DNA from: Marinitoga aeolica
GTDB taxonomy: Bacteria > Thermotogota > Thermotogae > Petrotogales > Petrotogaceae
DNA length: 64,000 nucleotides
Assembly: GCF_029910535.1 (NCBI RefSeq)
Contig: NZ_CP069362.1
Span: forward strand, 1,674,001 to 1,738,000
Direction of reading: 5' to 3'
The number at the start of each line of letters is the position of its first letter. Position 1 is the stretch's first letter. This document shows, piece after piece, positions 9,502 through 18,627 of the stretch. The notes below the pieces were generated by a model. It made no database searches and was not told the origin of the DNA. It saw nothing but the letters and a program-made list of their open reading frames with translations. Position numbers and translations under genes: made by a program.

Positions 9502-9974
9502 TAATTACCACCTCTTTTGAAATGGCCGCTTTTTCCACCGGATTTTTCGAGTAAATATATTTCTGTTATTTCCATTTCTCTATCTATAGCTTTACACATA
9601 TCATATATCGTTAAAGCTGCTATGTTTACAGCCGTTAATGCTTCCATTTCTATACCAGTTTTTGATTCAGTTTTAGCCATGGAAAAGATTTCTATATTGC
9701 CTTCATTTATTTTAAATTCTATATCTATTTTCGATATAAAAATATTATGGCACATTGGAATTAATTCTGAAGTTTTTTTAGCTCCCATAATGCCAGCGAT
9801 TTTTGCCGTTGTTAATACATTACCCTTTGCAACTTTTCCAGAAACAATAGCATTAAGTGTTTCTTTTTTCATTTTTATTTTTCCATGAGCTTTTGCAATT
9901 CTAAGAGTAATATTTTTTTCTGATACATCTACCATTTTTACATTGCCGTTTTTATCTAAATGTGTGAATTCCAT
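9501..9974 (-). CDS. moaC: Cyclic pyranopterin monophosphate synthase
   Basis: A 157-residue MoaC. It starts THLDKNGNVKMVDVS, contains IPMCHNI and a KTGIEMEALTAV segment, and ends KSGGKSGHF, all family hallmarks. It converts the MoaA product to cyclic pyranopterin monophosphate. The ribosome site GGGGGGA is embedded in the last codons of moaA, which lies 1 bp upstream, so translation is probably coupled. Confidence 0.93.
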   Translation of the reverse strand: MEFTHLDKNGNVKMVDVSEKNITLRIAKAHGKIKMKKETLNAIVSGKVAKGNVLTTAKIAGIMGAKKTSELIPMCHNIFISKIDIEFKINEGNIEIFSMAKTESKTGIEMEALTAVNIAALTIYDMCKAIDREMEITEIYLLEKSGGKSGHFKRGGN

Positions 9975-9975
9975 T

Positions 9976-10917
9976 TTATCCCCCCATTTTATGCATAGGT
10001 GTTACTTTTTTTATTTCGTTTAAATAATGTCTCTGTGGTTTTTCTAAAATGGCAAACTGTATTTTTTCTTTTAATTTTTCTTCTTTTAAAATTACATCCT
10101 TTATAGGAATATGATAATCGAAAGCAAGGCATGGATATATATTTCCATTTGCTGAGATTCTGATTTTATTACATGAAGAGCAGAAATTATGTGTCATAGC
10201 GGAAATAAAACCAATTTTTGAATTTAATTCTTTAATTATGTAATATTTTGAAGGACCAATTCCGAGCTTTTTATCATATGGAATTAATGAATACTTTTCT
10301 GAAATTTTTGATTTTAATATATCTTCGCTTATAAAATCGTTTTCGTTATAATTATTACCTATAGGCATTAATTCTATAAATCTTATGGGTAATTTATATT
10401 TTGCGGCAAATTCTATTAATTCAAAAACTTCATTAAAATTTCTTTTTTGAATTACAGTATTTAATTTTACATTCAATCCAATTTCTAAAGATTTCTCTAA
10501 TCCATTAAGAACATTATTAAGGTCATCTCTTTTTGTAATTTTTGTAAATGTATATCTATTTAATGAATCCAAACTAAAATTTACATTTTTTAATCCGTTC
10601 TTTTTTAAATCTTGTGCCAATATATGCATTAAAGAACCGTTTGTAGTAATACTGAATTCACCAAAGTAATTTTTAATTATTTTAGCTATATCGATTATAT
10701 CTGGTCTTAAAGTAGGTTCGCCACCAGTTAATCTGATATTTTTGAATTTTAGATCTTTTAATACTTTTACTAATTTTTCTATTTCTATTAATGAAAGTAA
10801 TTCGTTATCTTGCATGAATCGCACATTTTCATTCATACAATAATTACATCTGAAATTACATTTATCAGTTATGGATAATCTAACATAATCAATTTTTCTA
10901 TTATATTTATCTATCAT
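9976..10917 (-). CDS. moaA: GTP 3',8-cyclase (radical SAM)
   Basis: A 313-residue MoaA with the N-terminal radical SAM cluster C20-x3-C24-x2-C27 and the C-terminal substrate-site cluster CSSCNKIRIS...YPC (C-x2-C-x13-C). The C-terminal di-glycine (HKMGG), needed for activity in the family, is present. It performs the first step of pterin-cofactor synthesis from GTP. ATG 10917 is preceded by GAGGTAATTC; a longer start at 10947 would overlap wtpB. Confidence 0.93.
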   Translation of the reverse strand: MIDKYNRKIDYVRLSITDKCNFRCNYCMNENVRFMQDNELLSLIEIEKLVKVLKDLKFKNIRLTGGEPTLRPDIIDIAKIIKNYFGEFSITTNGSLMHILAQDLKKNGLKNVNFSLDSLNRYTFTKITKRDDLNNVLNGLEKSLEIGLNVKLNTVIQKRNFNEVFELIEFAAKYKLPIRFIELMPIGNNYNENDFISEDILKSKISEKYSLIPYDKKLGIGPSKYYIIKELNSKIGFISAMTHNFCSSCNKIRISANGNIYPCLAFDYHIPIKDVILKEEKLKEKIQFAILEKPQRHYLNEIKKVTPMHKMGG

Positions 10918-10922
10918 ATGAA

Positions 10923-11699
10923 TTACCTCGATTCTGTATGTTTCCAAATATTTTGAATGATTCTAATAATAACAAAAATAATCATAGACATAATAAATAT
11001 TAAAGCAGTAATAGCTAGAGCTTGTTTTAAACCATATCCCTGAAATTTATCATATGTAAGAACAGATAATGTCATTGGATAATATGCGAGAATAGCGACA
11101 GCTCCAAATTCAGAAATACCTCTTGCCCACATTAATAATGCTCCACTTATAATATCATGTTTTATCATGGGAAGGGTTACGAAAAAGAATGCTTTAAAAG
11201 GTGTAGCCCCTAAAGACCGGGCAACTTTTTCATATCTAATATCAATTTTTCTAACACCTTCTTTTACAGCGTTTACAAAAATACTAAAACTTAAAAAACC
11301 CATTGCCGCAACTACTCCCCAAAAGGTATGAACGAAAGATATACCTAATAATGAAGTTCCCTTACCAATGAAAGAAGAACGACCTAATGTCATTAATAAT
11401 GCAATACCAGCGGCAGTGTGTGGTATTGTTTGAGGTATATCAATAATTGCCTCAAAAACGCTTTTAAATGGGAATTTATATCTGATTACCGCATAAGCAA
11501 AAGGAATACCAAAAATTATAGCAATTAAAGTTGCAACAAATGCTGCTAAAAATGTGGTTTTTACAGCATTAAGAAATTCTGCTGTTTTGGAAATTTTATA
11601 TAATAAATGATAATCTACATTTAAAAACACAGTGATAAAAGGTAAGGAAATAAATATGATAAATAATAGACTAATAGTTATAATTAATTTCTTGAACAT
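10923..11699 (-). CDS. wtpB: Tungstate/molybdate ABC transporter permease
   Basis: A 258-residue inner-membrane permease with about six membrane segments and the permease EAA-type loop (YEKVARSLGATPFKAFF). The segment ISEFGAVAILAYYPMTLS and the PMTLSVLTYDKF stretch resemble WtpB of archaeal tungstate importers. It overlaps wtpC by 29 bp. Neighbouring tungsten-cofactor genes support tungstate as the substrate; molybdate cannot be excluded. Confidence 0.85.
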   Translation of the reverse strand: MFKKLIITISLLFIIFISLPFITVFLNVDYHLLYKISKTAEFLNAVKTTFLAAFVATLIAIIFGIPFAYAVIRYKFPFKSVFEAIIDIPQTIPHTAAGIALLMTLGRSSFIGKGTSLLGISFVHTFWGVVAAMGFLSFSIFVNAVKEGVRKIDIRYEKVARSLGATPFKAFFFVTLPMIKHDIISGALLMWARGISEFGAVAILAYYPMTLSVLTYDKFQGYGLKQALAITALIFIMSMIIFVIIRIIQNIWKHTESR

Positions 11700-12333
11700 T
11701 TTTTTTCTCCTCTGTTAGCTGACCATTTTTAATTTTAAAAACTCTACAATTATTTATTATTTCATTCTTATCATGAGTAACATGAATTGTTGTTAAAGTG
11801 TATTCTGAATTTAGCTCATGTATCAATTTTAATATATCACTTTTTGTATCTTGATCAAGTGCGGATAATGGTTCATCTAAAAGTAATATTCTAGGTTTTA
11901 TTACAAGAGCTCGTGCTAATGCTACACGTTGTTTTTCTCCTCCAGAAAGATTTTGTATCTTTCTATTTAATAAATGAGATATATTCAATTTTTTTATAAT
12001 ATAATCAAGAAAATTAGCATCTTTTATTTTTTTCATTTTTAGTCCAAATTCGATGTTCTTTTTTACTGTTAAATGTGGAAATAAATGATAATTTTGGTAC
12101 ATAAACCCAACATTTCTTTTTTCTGGAGGTAATTGAGTAACATCTATGTTATTAAAGAATATTTTTCCTGAAACTGGAGAAATAAAACCAGCTATACTTT
12201 CTAATAATAAGGTCTTTCCTGCTCCAGTTGGGCCGATAATATATATATATTCTCCTGAGGTTATTTTTAAGTCATCTATAAATAAACTAAAATTTTCGAT
12301 GTTTATGGATAAGTTTTTAATATATAAATCCAA
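11671..12333 (-). CDS. wtpC: Tungstate/molybdate ABC transporter ATPase
   Basis: A 220-residue ABC ATPase with Walker A GPTGAGKT, signature LSGGEKQR, Walker B ILLLDEPLSALD and the switch His in TTIHVTHD. It lacks the C-terminal regulatory (TOBE-like) extension of many ModC proteins, so it is a short form. The start is TTG 12333 with a GGGGG ribosome site lying in the last codons of wtpA. It powers the WtpB permease. Confidence 0.86.
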   Translation of the reverse strand: MDLYIKNLSINIENFSLFIDDLKITSGEYIYIIGPTGAGKTLLLESIAGFISPVSGKIFFNNIDVTQLPPEKRNVGFMYQNYHLFPHLTVKKNIEFGLKMKKIKDANFLDYIIKKLNISHLLNRKIQNLSGGEKQRVALARALVIKPRILLLDEPLSALDQDTKSDILKLIHELNSEYTLTTIHVTHDKNEIINNCRVFKIKNGQLTEEKKNVQEINYNY

Positions 12334-12334
12334 A

Positions 12335-13252
12335 TCAATACCCCCAAAGTGTTTTTAAATTGTAAGGAAGATTTCCAGGATAATCCACATTCACAAATAA
12401 AGACATACCTTTATCTTTAAAGATTTTTTGACCTTTTTCAGAATACATAAATTTAATGAAGTTTATAGCATCTTTTTTATTATTAGCATTTTGAGGTATA
12501 GTGAAACTATAATTAATAGATTTACCGTATATTCTTGTTTTTTCTCCACTCTTTCCTGGAACTTCTACAAATGCCTTTTTGTAATTTTTTTCAAATTTTA
12601 CAGATGATAAATTTATTTCTTCAGGAAGTTCCAGATAATTCAAATTATGTTGAAAAGCCTCGGATTTGTATAAAAAAGCATAATCCATTTCATTGGCTTC
12701 TAAATAAGCAATTAAATCTATAGATTTTTTTAATACCATTCTATTTTTAGAATTTAAAAAATTCTTATATAGTCCATTTAGATTATAATATTTTTCTGCC
12801 AATTGCATGGTTATTAATGTTCTATAACCACATGGGTCTAAATCTGGATTTGAATGACCAAAGATAACCCCTTTATTAAAAATAATCTTATACCAATTGT
12901 CTTTGTTTATTTCTTTTCTGTATTTTGAATTATCTGTATAAGCTAATACCATACTATTATTTGAAAAAATTACATTGAAATTAGCATATTGAGGATATAA
13001 AAAATTTGGAATTATTGAATAATCTGCAACAAAAGCTAAATCGGCAATTTGACCTAATTCTGTTATTTTTCTTGCTACAACAAGACTACCTGAACCCATT
13101 AATTGAACTTCTACATCAGGATTATCTTTTTCAAATTCCACAGCAATAGCTTTTAATACATTAGTTAAAGAACCAGCATGGAAAATAATTAGTTTTTTAG
13201 AAAAGGAAATGATAGTTAAAATAATGAATAAGAAAGTTATAAGTTTTTTCAT
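12335..13252 (-). CDS. wtpA: Tungstate/molybdate-binding protein
   Basis: A 305-residue extracellular solute-binding protein with a signal peptide (about residues 1-19) but no lipobox cysteine. It has the WtpA hallmarks FHAGSLTNV, a LADLAF-like ADY segment and NPDLDPCGYR. WtpA-type proteins bind tungstate or molybdate with octahedral carboxylate ligation. ATG 13252 overlaps the stop of the MOSC gene (TGATG) and has GGAGG 7 bp upstream, better than TTG 13255. Confidence 0.88.
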   Translation of the reverse strand: MKKLITFLFIILTIISFSKKLIIFHAGSLTNVLKAIAVEFEKDNPDVEVQLMGSGSLVVARKITELGQIADLAFVADYSIIPNFLYPQYANFNVIFSNNSMVLAYTDNSKYRKEINKDNWYKIIFNKGVIFGHSNPDLDPCGYRTLITMQLAEKYYNLNGLYKNFLNSKNRMVLKKSIDLIAYLEANEMDYAFLYKSEAFQHNLNYLELPEEINLSSVKFEKNYKKAFVEVPGKSGEKTRIYGKSINYSFTIPQNANNKKDAINFIKFMYSEKGQKIFKDKGMSLFVNVDYPGNLPYNLKTLWGY

Positions 13253-13713
13253 CAAATGACCTCCTTTACTAAATCATCAGTATAAAATATTACTTTATCA
13301 CCAACTTTTATTTCACCGCCTTTTAATACTTTAAGAAAAATTCCCTCCAGAGGCATTACACATTTTCCGATTGTTTGAGAAATTGCGCATGAAGTATGAC
13401 ATTCTTTCCCAATTTGAGTTATTTCTAATAAAGTATCTCCGATTTTTACTTTTGTTCCTATAGGAAGTTTGAAAATATCGCCATTTTTTACAGTAATATT
13501 TTCTGCAAAATCGCCATATTTTAATTCATAACCATATTTCCTCATTTTATCAATACTTTCTTCTGAAAGCATAGAAACCTGTCTATGCCAATTTCCAGCA
13601 TGGGCATCTCCTATAATCCCCCAATTTTCTTTTAGAGTTGCGTATTTAATAGGCTCTTTAGTAATTCCTTTTTTTCTTGAAATATTAATAGATACAACAT
13701 GAGTAGTAATCAT
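13252..13713 (-). CDS. MOSC-domain protein 1
   Basis: A 153-residue stand-alone MOSC protein with ENWGIIGDAHAGNWHRQVSML at the N-terminus and the conserved Cys in GKECHTSC. MOSC domains bind molybdenum-type cofactor and are proposed to carry or sulfurate it. It is closely related to the next gene upstream, so the two arose by tandem duplication. It overlaps both neighbours by 3-4 bp within the wtp-moa unit. Confidence 0.85.
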   Translation of the reverse strand: MITTHVVSINISRKKGITKEPIKYATLKENWGIIGDAHAGNWHRQVSMLSEESIDKMRKYGYELKYGDFAENITVKNGDIFKLPIGTKVKIGDTLLEITQIGKECHTSCAISQTIGKCVMPLEGIFLKVLKGGEIKVGDKVIFYTDDLVKEVI

Positions 13714-14159
13714 ATTTTTTCCTCCGCATAAAAGATAATTTCATCACCAACGTTTATTCTTCCACCTTTTAATACTTTTAAAAATACACCTTCTTCTGGG
13801 GTTATGCATTTTCCTGTTAATCTTCTAACGAGATTATCTTTTTCACATGCCTTTCCGATTTGTGTGATTTCTAATTCAGCATCGTTTATTTTAACTTTTG
13901 TACCAATTGGTAAAGTGTGTATTATTACATCTTTTACGATGATGTTAGCTGCAAAATCACCATAACTTAATGTTTTTAATTTTTCTTTATCAATTTTTTC
14001 TATACTTTTTGTTGAAAGCATAGAAACCTGCCTATGCCAATTTCCAGCATGAGCATCTCCTATGATTCCCCAATTTTCTTTTAATATAACATTTGATACT
14101 TCGTTTTTTCTGGTTCCCCTTTTCTCGGAAATATTTAAAGAAACAATATAGCTTTTTAT
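13710..14159 (-). CDS. MOSC-domain protein 2, probable ATA start
   Basis: First gene of the minus-strand tungsten unit, a paralogue of MOSC 1 that shares the ENWGIIGDAHAGNWHRQ block and the GKACEKD cysteine. The frame has no ATG, GTG or TTG at the position where the paralogue starts. A near-perfect ribosome site AAGGGGGGAG lies 6 bp before an in-frame ATA (14157-14159), aligning with residue 2 of the paralogue. The only upstream canonical start, GTG 14204, has no ribosome site and adds 15 unmatched residues. Coordinates assume ATA. Confidence 0.75.
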   Translation of the reverse strand: MKSYIVSLNISEKRGTRKNEVSNVILKENWGIIGDAHAGNWHRQVSMLSTKSIEKIDKEKLKTLSYGDFAANIIVKDVIIHTLPIGTKVKINDAELEITQIGKACEKDNLVRRLTGKCITPEEGVFLKVLKGGRINVGDEIIFYAEEKI

Positions 14160-14287
14160 AAAACTCCCCCCTTGAAAATTTAAAATTGATAAAAAAACTC
14201 CCACTTATCAAGAAAGATTATATCACTTTTCATTTTTTTTACAAAATAGCGTATTATTATTTCTCGGGTATTAAATTAAAAATAATC

Positions 14288-14335
14288 TTCATTTTTTTGT
14301 TATTTTGTTGTATAATTTAAGTTAGCTAACCTAAC
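14288..14335 (+). promoter_or_regulatory. Promoter and palindromic operator of the moeA unit
   Basis: TATAAT (14311-14316) lies 17 bp after a weak TTCATT -35 box. The perfect palindrome GTTAGCTAAC (14321-14330), followed by a third half-site CTAAC, covers the expected transcription start, a position typical of repressor sites. No known ModE-type consensus was recognised. Confidence 0.45.
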
Positions 14336-14349
14336 AAGGAGGGATAGGA

Positions 14350-16266
14350 TTGAAAAGAAGATTTTATTTAAACAAAAAGGATTTAGAAGAGACTGTGGGA
14401 ATATATTTTAATGAATTAAAGGACTATTTTTTAAAAGATGATATAGAATATATAAAAGCAAGGGAAGGTATAAATAGAATTACAGCTTTACCAATAATAG
14501 CAAATGAAAATGTGCCATCATATAATAGTAGCGCTATGGATGGAATAGCGGTTATAAGCAAAAGAACATATGGTGCAAATGAATCTAATCCTGTTATTTT
14601 AGAAAAAGGAAAAGATTTTGAATATATAAATACAGGATATCCTATAAACAATCCATATGATAGTGTTATAATGATTGAAAATATAGAAATAATAGATGAT
14701 GGACATGTTCAGATAAGAAACAGTGTTTATCCTTATAAAGATGTAAGAAAAGTGGGGGAGGACATTTGTAAAGGCGAAATGGTATTTCCCAGATATCATA
14801 CATTAACATCATCTGATATTTCATTTTTAATGATGGCAAAGGTTTTTGAAATTCCTGTTATTAGAAAAATGAAAATATTATTAATACCAACAGGTAATGA
14901 AATAGTTAAGCCGGAGGAATTGACGGAAGAATTTCAAATTCCTGAAACTAATTCTTTAATGATAAAAAATTATTTAGAACACTTTAATGCTGTTGTTGAT
15001 ATAAATGAAATTCTTCCTGATGATATAAATATAATAAAAAATATCATTGCTGAAAAAATAAAAGAGTATGATTTAATTCTTTTAAATGCAGGTTCATCAG
15101 CAGGTTCAAAAGACTTCACTTATCATGCAATAAATGATTTAGGAAAAGTTATTATTCATGGAATAAATATAAAACCTGGGAAGCCAGCTGTTTTAGGTAT
15201 TGTTAATGAAAAACCAGTTATAGGGTTACCTGGATTTCCGGTATCTTGTAATATTATTATGGAAGATATAGTTAAACCATTAATTTTAAATAAAACTAAA
15301 TATGAAATATATTATGATAATGAAATTATTGAAGGTATTTCTGCAAAAAGGATACATTCTTCGATTACAGAGAAGGAATATTTAAGAGTAGGTGTTGGAA
15401 AAGTAGGAGAAAATTATGTAGCTATTCCTTTAAAAAGGGGAGCTGCTAATATTTCTGCTATTTCTAAACAAGATGGAATAGTTTATATAGAAAAGGGAAT
15501 TGAAGTGGTAGAAGATGGTGAAGAAGTATCTATACATTTAAAAAGAAGTAAAAAATTAATTGATAATAATATCTTGATTATAGGCAGCCATGATTTGTTA
15601 TTGTATTTGCTTGCGGATTTTGTAAAAAAATATGATAAGAATATAAATATTGTATCTGCAAATGTAGGAAGTCTTGGAGGGATTTTATCAATAGCAAAAG
15701 GCTACTCACATTTAGCTGGTATGCATTTACTTGATCCGGAAACTGGAGAGTATAATATTTCATATATAAAAGAATATATGGATGATTTTAAATTAATGAA
15801 TTTATCTTATAGAGAACAGGGATTTATAGTACAAAAAGGTAATCCTAAAAAAATTAAAGATTTTGAAGATTTGACAAAAGATGGAGTAAGATACATCAAC
15901 AGACAAAAAACAGCAGGGACAAGAATATTGTTAGATTATAATCTTGATAAAAAAGGAATATCTCCAAAGGAAATACACGGTTATTCTGATGAAGAATATT
16001 CCCATGTTAATTTAGCTTTAAAAATAAAAAAAGATATGGCTGATGTAGGGTTAGGAATAAGAGCAGCTGCTAATATTTATAATCTTGACTTTGTTCCAGT
16101 GGCATTAGAAAGGTATGATTTGTTGATTCAAGATAGTTTCTTAAATGATAAAAGATTTGAATTAATTATGAATATTATAACTTCTAATGAGTTTAAAGAA
16201 GAAGCAGAAAAATTGGGAGGATACATTTTAAAAGATACTGGGAAAATATGGGAGGTTGTAAAATGA
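14350..16266 (+). CDS. MoeA fused to a periplasmic-binding-protein-like domain
   Basis: A 638-residue fusion. Residues 1 to about 400 form a MoeA molybdenum/tungsten insertase, with SSAMDGIAV, a MoCF-type NAGSSAGSKDF segment and GLPGFPVS. Residues about 405-638 form a PBP-like domain (IIGSHD...NVGSLGGI...RQKTAGTRILLD) of the type found attached to MoeA or MoaR-like regulators, possibly an oxyanion sensor. The start is TTG with AAGGAGGG. It overlaps the second moeA by 4 bp. No signal peptide, so it is cytoplasmic. Confidence 0.88.
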   Translation: MKRRFYLNKKDLEETVGIYFNELKDYFLKDDIEYIKAREGINRITALPIIANENVPSYNSSAMDGIAVISKRTYGANESNPVILEKGKDFEYINTGYPINNPYDSVIMIENIEIIDDGHVQIRNSVYPYKDVRKVGEDICKGEMVFPRYHTLTSSDISFLMMAKVFEIPVIRKMKILLIPTGNEIVKPEELTEEFQIPETNSLMIKNYLEHFNAVVDINEILPDDINIIKNIIAEKIKEYDLILLNAGSSAGSKDFTYHAINDLGKVIIHGINIKPGKPAVLGIVNEKPVIGLPGFPVSCNIIMEDIVKPLILNKTKYEIYYDNEIIEGISAKRIHSSITEKEYLRVGVGKVGENYVAIPLKRGAANISAISKQDGIVYIEKGIEVVEDGEEVSIHLKRSKKLIDNNILIIGSHDLLLYLLADFVKKYDKNINIVSANVGSLGGILSIAKGYSHLAGMHLLDPETGEYNISYIKEYMDDFKLMNLSYREQGFIVQKGNPKKIKDFEDLTKDGVRYINRQKTAGTRILLDYNLDKKGISPKEIHGYSDEEYSHVNLALKIKKDMADVGLGIRAAANIYNLDFVPVALERYDLLIQDSFLNDKRFELIMNIITSNEFKEEAEKLGGYILKDTGKIWEVVK

Positions 16267-17492
16267 AAAAAAGATTTCAGGTATTCGTTCCAAGACAGGA
16301 AATTTATGAAAACTTTATTGATAAATTAGATATCAGAACAGAAATAATGAAAATAAAAACAGAAGATTCTCTTGGATATGCATCTGCAGAAGATATATAT
16401 TCACCAGAAAATTTGCCAGGATTTGATAAATCTACAGTTGATGGATATGCTGTATATGCAGAAGATACATTTGGTTCTAGTGATGGGAATCCTGCATTTT
16501 TAAAGATTGTTGGAGAAGTTTTTATGGGAGAGGAATATATAGGAGAAATAAAATCTGGTGAATGTGTAAAAATACCAACAGGAGGTATGCTGCCAAAAGG
16601 TGCAAATGCCGTAGTTATGGTTGAAAATACTAAAGAATTTGGGAAAAGAGTGGAAATTTATAAATCAGTTGCTCCAGGAGAAAATGTTTTATCCAAAGAT
16701 GAAGACGTAAAAAAAGATAGCATTATGTTAAACAAAGGCGAATCTATCAATATAGGTCATATTCATAATTTAATGAGTTTGGGAATAACATCTATAAAAG
16801 TATATAAAAAACCAACAATTTGTATTATACCAACAGGAGATGAAGTGGTAGAACCAACAGAACAAAGAATAAAAACACAGATTAGAGATGGTAATTCATA
16901 TGCTTTAATGGCGTGGTTAAAGAGTTTTGGCTATGAAGTTAAAAGGTTTAGATTGATAAAAGATGATCCTGATGAATTTAAAGAAGGGGTGAAATGGGGA
17001 TTAGAAAATGGTGATATAGTAGTTATTTCTGGTGGAAGTTCTTTAGGAGCAAGAGACTATTCATTATCCACCATAGAACATTTTGGTGAGGTGCTATATA
17101 ATGGAGTACAGGTTAAACCAGGGAAACCTGTAATTTTTGGTAAAACTAAGGAAAAAGTAATATTAGGTTTACCAGGGAATCCAACTTCTTTTATTGTAAG
17201 TTCATTTTTATTTTTATTTCCTACTTTGAAGAAATTGTCTGGCCATAATTTATTTAAACCAGAACCTGATTTTTATGTAAGGATTACAACTAATGTTCCA
17301 ACTGCCCAGGGTAGAGAGAGATTTATTTTTGTAAAATTAGAAAAGGGTAAATATGAAATTTTAGCTCATCCAATTTTAGGTGAATCAGGTATAGCTTCAC
17401 CATTTAGAATGGCTGATGGAATAGTAAGAATACCATTAGGAAAAGAAGGATTGTATAAAGACGAATTGTGTGAGTTTTATTCATGGAGATGA
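16263..17492 (+). CDS. moeA: Molybdopterin molybdenumtransferase-like (MoeA)
   Basis: A 409-residue MoeA with STVDGYAV, PTGGMLPKGANAVVMVE, SGGSSLGARDYS and GLPGNPTS. It inserts the metal into adenylated pterin. ATG 16263 is chosen because GGGAGG lies at an ideal distance and the start overlaps the upstream stop (ATGA); the in-frame ATG at 16248 would include the ribosome site. Two MoeA paralogues in one operon may divide molybdate and tungstate insertion, as suggested for archaea. Confidence 0.92.
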   Translation: MKKRFQVFVPRQEIYENFIDKLDIRTEIMKIKTEDSLGYASAEDIYSPENLPGFDKSTVDGYAVYAEDTFGSSDGNPAFLKIVGEVFMGEEYIGEIKSGECVKIPTGGMLPKGANAVVMVENTKEFGKRVEIYKSVAPGENVLSKDEDVKKDSIMLNKGESINIGHIHNLMSLGITSIKVYKKPTICIIPTGDEVVEPTEQRIKTQIRDGNSYALMAWLKSFGYEVKRFRLIKDDPDEFKEGVKWGLENGDIVVISGGSSLGARDYSLSTIEHFGEVLYNGVQVKPGKPVIFGKTKEKVILGLPGNPTSFIVSSFLFLFPTLKKLSGHNLFKPEPDFYVRITTNVPTAQGRERFIFVKLEKGKYEILAHPILGESGIASPFRMADGIVRIPLGKEGLYKDELCEFYSWR

Positions 17493-17499
17493 TAATAAT

Positions 17500-18585
17500 A
17501 TGAAAGAGTATATTTTTAAAATGAATGCAGGTGAATTAATTTTAAAACCACAAAAAGATTTAAAAAAATTATATATTGAGTTATCTTCAAGATGCAATCT
17601 TGATTGTCCTATGTGTTTTAAAAATACTTTTACAGATCCTGAAGGGTTTATGTCAAAAGGAACTTTTGATAAAATTATAAAAGATTTAAAAGAATTTCCA
17701 GAAGTTGATCATATAATTTTTGGTGGTATTGGAGAATGCACAATGAATCCGCATTTTCTTGATATGGTTAGAAAAGTGAAAAATGAAGGATATATGATAA
17801 CCATTACTTCTAATGGTTATATGTTGTCAGATCTTTTGATAATGCAATTAATAGATTTAAAGGTTGATGAATTAGTTGTTTCTGTAGAGACAGGCGATGT
17901 AGGTCATCCCAGTTTTAAATATGTTGAAAAATTATTGGAGAAATTTTCTAAATATAAAGAACAAAGAAATACAGGAAAACCAGCGTTATCAATAGAAACA
18001 GTTTTAACTAAAAAGAATTATATGGATTTTGGGAATATAGTAAAATCATTATTACCATATGGCATAAGAAAGGTTGTTATATCCAATCTTTTACCAGTAT
18101 ACGAACATTTCCTTGGGCTCGAATTATATAGTGAAGATAGTAAAGAAAAAGATGTTGAATTAAGAAAATTAATATCTAATGCTGTAACAGCAAAGGTTAG
18201 TGCTGTAATACCGAATTTTAAATTAAAAACAGAAAGACATTGTAATTTTATTGAAAAGAATGCAACAGTTATCAGATGGGATGGAGAAGTTGTTCCATGT
18301 TATAGGTTTTTGCACGATGGAATTGAATATGTGTATGGACAAAAGAAAGAAATAAAAGCATATTCTTTTGGTAATATTGAAAAAAATACTTTATCTGAAA
18401 TATGGACTTCGAAAGACTATACATGGTTTAGATATAAAGTTAAGAATTCTCTATTTCCGTCATGTACAGATTGTGATTTAAAAGATGGTTGTCAGTTTGT
18501 GGAAACAACACAACAGGATTGTTGGGGCAATGAACCTTCTTGTGCAGATTGTCTCTGGTGGAGAAATATAATAATGTGCCCATAG
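17500..18585 (+). CDS. Radical SAM maturase for tungsten-cofactor enzymes (Cmo-like, SPASM-type C-terminus)
   Basis: A 361-residue radical SAM protein with C32-x3-C36-x2-C39 (SSRCNLDCPMCF), a GGIGECTMNPHF glycine-rich segment, and a C-terminal set of cysteines (CTDCDLKDGCQF and CADCLWW) typical of SPASM/Twitch auxiliary clusters. This architecture matches radical SAM proteins habitually next to tungsten aldehyde oxidoreductases, presumed cofactor-modifying maturases. Last gene of the moeA unit. ATG 17500 has GGAGATG upstream; 17470 would overlap moeA. Confidence 0.83.
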   Translation: MKEYIFKMNAGELILKPQKDLKKLYIELSSRCNLDCPMCFKNTFTDPEGFMSKGTFDKIIKDLKEFPEVDHIIFGGIGECTMNPHFLDMVRKVKNEGYMITITSNGYMLSDLLIMQLIDLKVDELVVSVETGDVGHPSFKYVEKLLEKFSKYKEQRNTGKPALSIETVLTKKNYMDFGNIVKSLLPYGIRKVVISNLLPVYEHFLGLELYSEDSKEKDVELRKLISNAVTAKVSAVIPNFKLKTERHCNFIEKNATVIRWDGEVVPCYRFLHDGIEYVYGQKKEIKAYSFGNIEKNTLSEIWTSKDYTWFRYKVKNSLFPSCTDCDLKDGCQFVETTQQDCWGNEPSCADCLWWRNIIMCP

Positions 18586-18590
18586 ACCAT

Positions 18591-18627
18591 AAAAGAAAAA
18601 AGAAGCTTAATGCTTCTTTTTTCTTTT
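18591..18627. terminator. Bidirectional terminator
   Basis: AAAAGAAAAAAGAAGC and its complement flank the loop TTAAT between the convergent maturase and GGDEF genes, giving T-tracts on both strands. Confidence 0.8.
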
